Source: Paenibacillus urinalis
Lineage (GTDB): Bacteria; Bacillota; Bacilli; Paenibacillales; Paenibacillaceae
NCBI RefSeq assembly: GCF_028747985.1
Contig: NZ_CP118108.1
Location: 1,741,501 to 1,805,500, forward strand
Length of the DNA: 64,000 nucleotides
Direction of reading: 5' to 3'
The position numbers and the translations under genes were made by a program. The notes under the pieces were generated by a model, which saw only the letters and a list, made by a program, of their open reading frames with translations, was not told the origin of the DNA and did no database searches. This document shows, piece after piece, positions 62,638 through 64,000 of this stretch (position 1 is the first letter of the stretch; the number at the start of each line of letters is the position of its first letter).

Positions 62638-63525
62638 CTATGTATTTAATGTTTCGATGTATGATCTAATGAATTGAAGGTACCCACGTACACAAGCTGC
62701 CTTAAACTGCTCATAAGTAAGATCGACTGAATAGATTCTTCTTAATCCAGAGAAAATTCGTTTTCTCTTTAAGCTAGCTTCTGTCTGGCTCTCGGCTACT
62801 GTTAATGAGTTCATCATGGTATGGTCACCGTTTGCAAAATGAAAGTTCCAATAGTCTCCTTCATGGGCAAAACAATTCCTTATTTCATTGACTACCCTTG
62901 CAAAGATATCTATGGTTACTCGCGTATTAAATGTGCGATCAACAGAAGTGTCTAATCGTTCTTGGTATTCTTCATAATTTTCTCCAGGGCGCTTATGGAT
63001 ATTGAACTTTTCGTCCGCAAGATTGCGGTGAAAGCAATCTAATATGAGCAGCCGATCATCCTCCTCAATGTAGTTGGTAAAGAAATCAATTACGGCTAAT
63101 GTCTTATTATCAACGTCTCCATCTCGAAGATGGTACAGGGATTCGATACAAACAACAAAGTGAAAAACTTTAAGAGAGTCCTTACCTGGACGTACTTCAT
63201 CCATAGCATCGGCAAGAGTCAAAAGCCTATGGACGCTGTTGAGCATTCTTCGAGGGACGTTGTTACTCCGCAGACGCAGAACAGAAGTAATGAATGCCAC
63301 GAGTTCCCCTTTGTCTTTAACGAATGGAGCGTAAAAGTCCAGAAGTTCAGGTAGGAGGGATTCATCGTTCAAGACAGTAACAAATTGCAGGTATGTATCC
63401 ATTTGAGTATCGTAGTCTGCTGTAGTGGCGATCTCCAAAGCGTGATCCTCGGTTATCTCCAACTTCTCGCAGAACAGTGATAATTGCACATTAGCCTCAT
63501 TTAATAGATCAAGTAATGTTGACAT
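62638..63525 (-). CDS. Predicted HEPN-type protein, possible defence RNase
   Basis: The 295-residue protein is helical throughout. Near residues 216-221 it has EIRNCFAHEG, which fits the HEPN signature RNxxxH (Arg216, His221). HEPN proteins are often RNases in toxin-antitoxin, abortive-infection and CRISPR-linked systems, but many act otherwise. The gene sits in the accessory part of an integrated element, with a TM/coiled-coil gene downstream. GGGAG precedes the ATG, and an extended -10 lies upstream. Defence is inference only. Confidence 0.6.
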   Translation of the reverse strand: MSTLLDLLNEANVQLSLFCEKLEITEDHALEIATTADYDTQMDTYLQFVTVLNDESLLPELLDFYAPFVKDKGELVAFITSVLRLRSNNVPRRMLNSVHRLLTLADAMDEVRPGKDSLKVFHFVVCIESLYHLRDGDVDNKTLAVIDFFTNYIEEDDRLLILDCFHRNLADEKFNIHKRPGENYEEYQERLDTSVDRTFNTRVTIDIFARVVNEIRNCFAHEGDYWNFHFANGDHTMMNSLTVAESQTEASLKRKRIFSGLRRIYSVDLTYEQFKAACVRGYLQFIRSYIETLNT

Positions 63526-63547
63526 TAGGTACCATCTCCCATGTTTA

Positions 63548-63556
63548 ATTATAGCA
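63548..63556 (-). promoter_or_regulatory. Extended -10 of HEPN-type gene
   Basis: TGCTATAAT on the minus strand is a perfect extended -10 about 25 bases before the ATG; the -35 is poor. Confidence 0.45.
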
Positions 63557-63752
63557 CGTCCCCCATCGCGAATGCCTCATACTTCTGTTTGAGAATACGT
63601 CCATGAGTGCCCGAAACCCCAGTGTTTATGCGGGATTTCCCACTTCTGCATGCTTCACGGGTGTATAGGTCGCAGAAAGGCAATGAGGATTATTAATTTG
63701 TTTGACAAAACAGTTGACAACAAGCTCGCGAACAGCTTACGTTCGAGTTAGA

Positions 63753-63785
63753 ACGATACAGGTTCTCAACTGTTTCCTGTATCGT
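63753..63785 (+). other. Stem-loop upstream of edge gene
   Basis: A perfect 10-bp stem (ACGATACAGG/CCTGTATCGT) with a 13-base loop is followed by a second hairpin at 63804-63827. It may be an RNA element or an attenuator; it lacks a T run. Confidence 0.4.
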
Positions 63786-63852
63786 GTTCTCCTTCCTAAT
63801 ATAGCCCCTCTTCACCAGGAGGGGGGCACGAAACCTACAAAGGAATGATGTT

Positions 63853-64000
63853 ATGGATTTTGATGATCTAACGAAGTATGGGGAATTCGGCTTTCGAAAA
63901 GCTTATGTGGAAGACCCCAATGATATCATGAGTATCTTTAATGCACGAAAAAGCGTTCTAATTGAACCTGACAGTTTGCCTCTGCATAAACAAATAAAAC
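63853..64000 (+). CDS. Unidentified gene, cut by window edge
   Basis: The first 49 codons (MDFDDLTKYGEFGFRKAYVE start) are open to the window end. AAAGGA lies about ten bases before the ATG, so this is a convincing start. No family is recognised from this piece. It probably belongs to the integrated element. Confidence 0.6.
   Translation, partial: MDFDDLTKYGEFGFRKAYVEDPNDIMSIFNARKSVLIEPDSLPLHKQIK

Larger units (their letters stand above)
63526..63852. other. Noncoding region with two hairpins
   Basis: No gene is seen in these 327 bases. They hold the HEPN gene promoter and, before the edge gene, two hairpins: ACGATACAGG with CCTGTATCGT (63753-63785) and CCCCTC with GAGGGG (63805-63824). Two TTGACA boxes lie at about 63701 and 63714. 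Confidence 0.5.

Noticed and set aside
56462..64000. Right attachment site (second copy of the tRNA-Ala 3' end)
   Set aside because: No second copy of the terminal tRNA sequence was seen by eye in this interval; the element appears to continue beyond the window.
1..64000. CRISPR array or cas genes
   Set aside because: No regularly spaced repeats and no cas-like proteins were seen anywhere in the window.

Overview
The window reads as chromosomal DNA from an endospore-forming Bacillales bacterium, most likely Paenibacillus or a close relative. This rests on an alpha/beta-type spore protein gene, YheC/YheD coat-associated proteins, YtrH/YtrI/YtaF sporulation membrane proteins, strong AGGAGG ribosome binding sites, frequent TTG/GTG starts, and a gene order (ytoI, ytpI, ytrI, ytrH, dnaE, accDA, pyk, fxsA, citZ-icd-mdh, phoR/phoP, polA, mutM, ytaF, coaE, nrdR) that follows the Bacillus subtilis ytoI-to-nrdR chromosome segment. 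The species assignment is inference; no 16S gene is present.

Layout. 1-3.2 kb: a yfkAB radical SAM gene, followed by a complete-looking group II intron with its reverse transcriptase, inserted just behind the yfkAB terminator and abutting the stop codon of a convergent Ca2+-type P-type ATPase. 3.2-6.9 kb: that ATPase and a divergent HAD phosphatase. 7-13.3 kb: five tandem ATP-grasp YheC/YheD genes on the minus strand. 13.4-17.1 kb: yheA, a small membrane protein, ytoI, ytpI and the sporulation pair ytrH-ytrI. 17.2-30.4 kb: core metabolism, namely dnaE, a yutG/pgpA-like gene, accD-accA, pyk, a thioesterase, fxsA, and the TCA genes citZ, icd and mdh. 30.6-33.4 kb: a small membrane protein, a short-chain dehydrogenase and a BASS-family transporter.

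33.6-39.0 kb is a phosphate block: PhoR kinase, PhoP regulator, a soluble CBS/chemoreceptor-like protein, pstB and phoU. PhoP-box-like TT(A/T)ACA repeats at 11-base spacing lie in front of phoP, the chemoreceptor-like gene and pstB. 39.2-42.7 kb is an OpuC-type osmoprotectant ABC transporter whose substrate-binding domain is fused in front of a permease. 42.8-48.4 kb is a sugar-uptake locus: a GntR/LacI-type regulator, a lipoprotein binding protein, two permeases and a Gfo/Idh/MocA oxidoreductase, with a shared operator-like motif and a cre-like site. 48.5-55.8 kb: polA, mutM, ytaF, coaE, a lytic transglycosylase, a spore protein gene, nrdR and a cupin with a Gln/Gly-rich tail. A decayed glyoxalase-family gene follows.

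56.4 kb to the right edge: a tRNA-Ala(GGC) gene abutted by an integrated element. The element carries a tyrosine integrase, an excisionase-like 58-residue HTH protein, a DUF3987 protein, a divergent HTH regulator, a Rep_trans-like replication initiator followed by a cloverleaf-like palindrome, and accessory genes, including a predicted HEPN-type protein (RNxxxH) and a membrane/coiled-coil protein. A 12-base direct repeat and several stem-loops punctuate the accessory part. The window ends inside an unidentified gene, so the far end of the element is not visible.

Strongest candidates for something new are the element's accessory/replication region (HEPN gene, structured repeats, Rep-associated palindrome), the Pho-box-controlled soluble chemoreceptor, and the apparent A8/A9 frameshift at the start of one YheC/YheD gene.
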